Positions 13,634 to 13,700 of a stretch of DNA of 13,700 nt are shown in pieces (the stretch's first letter is position 1; each line of letters opens with the position of its first letter). The notes beneath the pieces are model-generated. The model had not been told where the DNA came from. It searched no databases and was given only the letters and a program-made list of their open reading frames with translations. Made by a program: the position numbers and the translations under genes. Source of the DNA: Chloroflexota bacterium (GTDB lineage Bacteria; Chloroflexota; Limnocylindria; Limnocylindrales; CSP1-4); NCBI GenBank assembly GCA_029858845.1, contig JAOUEG010000023.1:1-13700 (forward strand). Reading direction: 5' to 3'.

Positions 13634-13700
13634 GAACGGATGTTCCAACGAGCGGGCTGCTCTCGGCCTGGCTCGGGGGGGATCGACTTCGCGGGTCGGC

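Noticed and set aside
13500..13700. Replication origin (oriC)
   Set aside because: DnaA-like boxes are present, but no AT-rich unwinding region and no dnaA/dnaN gene is visible in the window. I therefore report only a DnaA-site cluster.

Overview
This is a GC-rich bacterial window with ten genes that look real, one probable gene remnant and one dense regulatory region. The organism is most likely a Chloroflexota (Limnocylindria-like) or actinobacterial-type lineage from soil or freshwater. That placement is inference. It rests on the base composition, a heliorhodopsin, an F420-type luciferase-like oxidoreductase, a long coenzyme B12-dependent ribonucleotide reductase with an Asn/Gly/His-rich linker, and start sites that mix Shine-Dalgarno and apparently leaderless types. 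No rRNA, tRNA, CRISPR array or insertion sequence was seen.

Region 1 (1-4263, plus strand) is a tight run of genes. It holds a MacB/FtsX-type ABC permease cut by the window edge, a HlyD-type membrane fusion protein joined by a stop/start overlap, a lipoprotein joined by another overlap, and, after 88 bp and with a good ribosome binding site, a full-length heliorhodopsin. A perfect hairpin follows the heliorhodopsin. The first three genes form a classic export or envelope-maintenance module. The light-sensing membrane protein beside it is the most interesting gene in the window.

Region 2 (4299-9480) is ordinary single-gene territory with alternating strands. It has a luciferase-like F420 oxidoreductase (minus), a Qnr/MfpA-like pentapeptide-repeat protein (plus), a VOC/glyoxalase-fold protein (plus), an LtrA-family membrane protein (minus), a flavodoxin (plus) and a GNAT acetyltransferase (minus). 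A short piece (about 9191-9388) resembles the C-terminal end of a wax-ester synthase/diacylglycerol acyltransferase and looks like a gene remnant. A 16-bp tandem repeat carrying small palindromes lies between the divergent oxidoreductase and pentapeptide genes.

Region 3 (9485-13700) is dominated by the class II ribonucleotide reductase nrdJ (minus). A putative lipoprotein follows it, possibly translationally coupled. The 440 bp upstream of nrdJ contain, in order away from the gene: a leader, a consensus-like promoter (TTGACG, 17 bp, TATCGT), two NrdR-box-like palindromes 33 bp apart, and five DnaA-box-like 9-mers in one orientation, the first four exactly 21 bp apart. This suggests dNTP synthesis tied both to nucleotide sensing (NrdR) and to replication initiation (DnaA), or a DnaA-binding locus just beyond the window.
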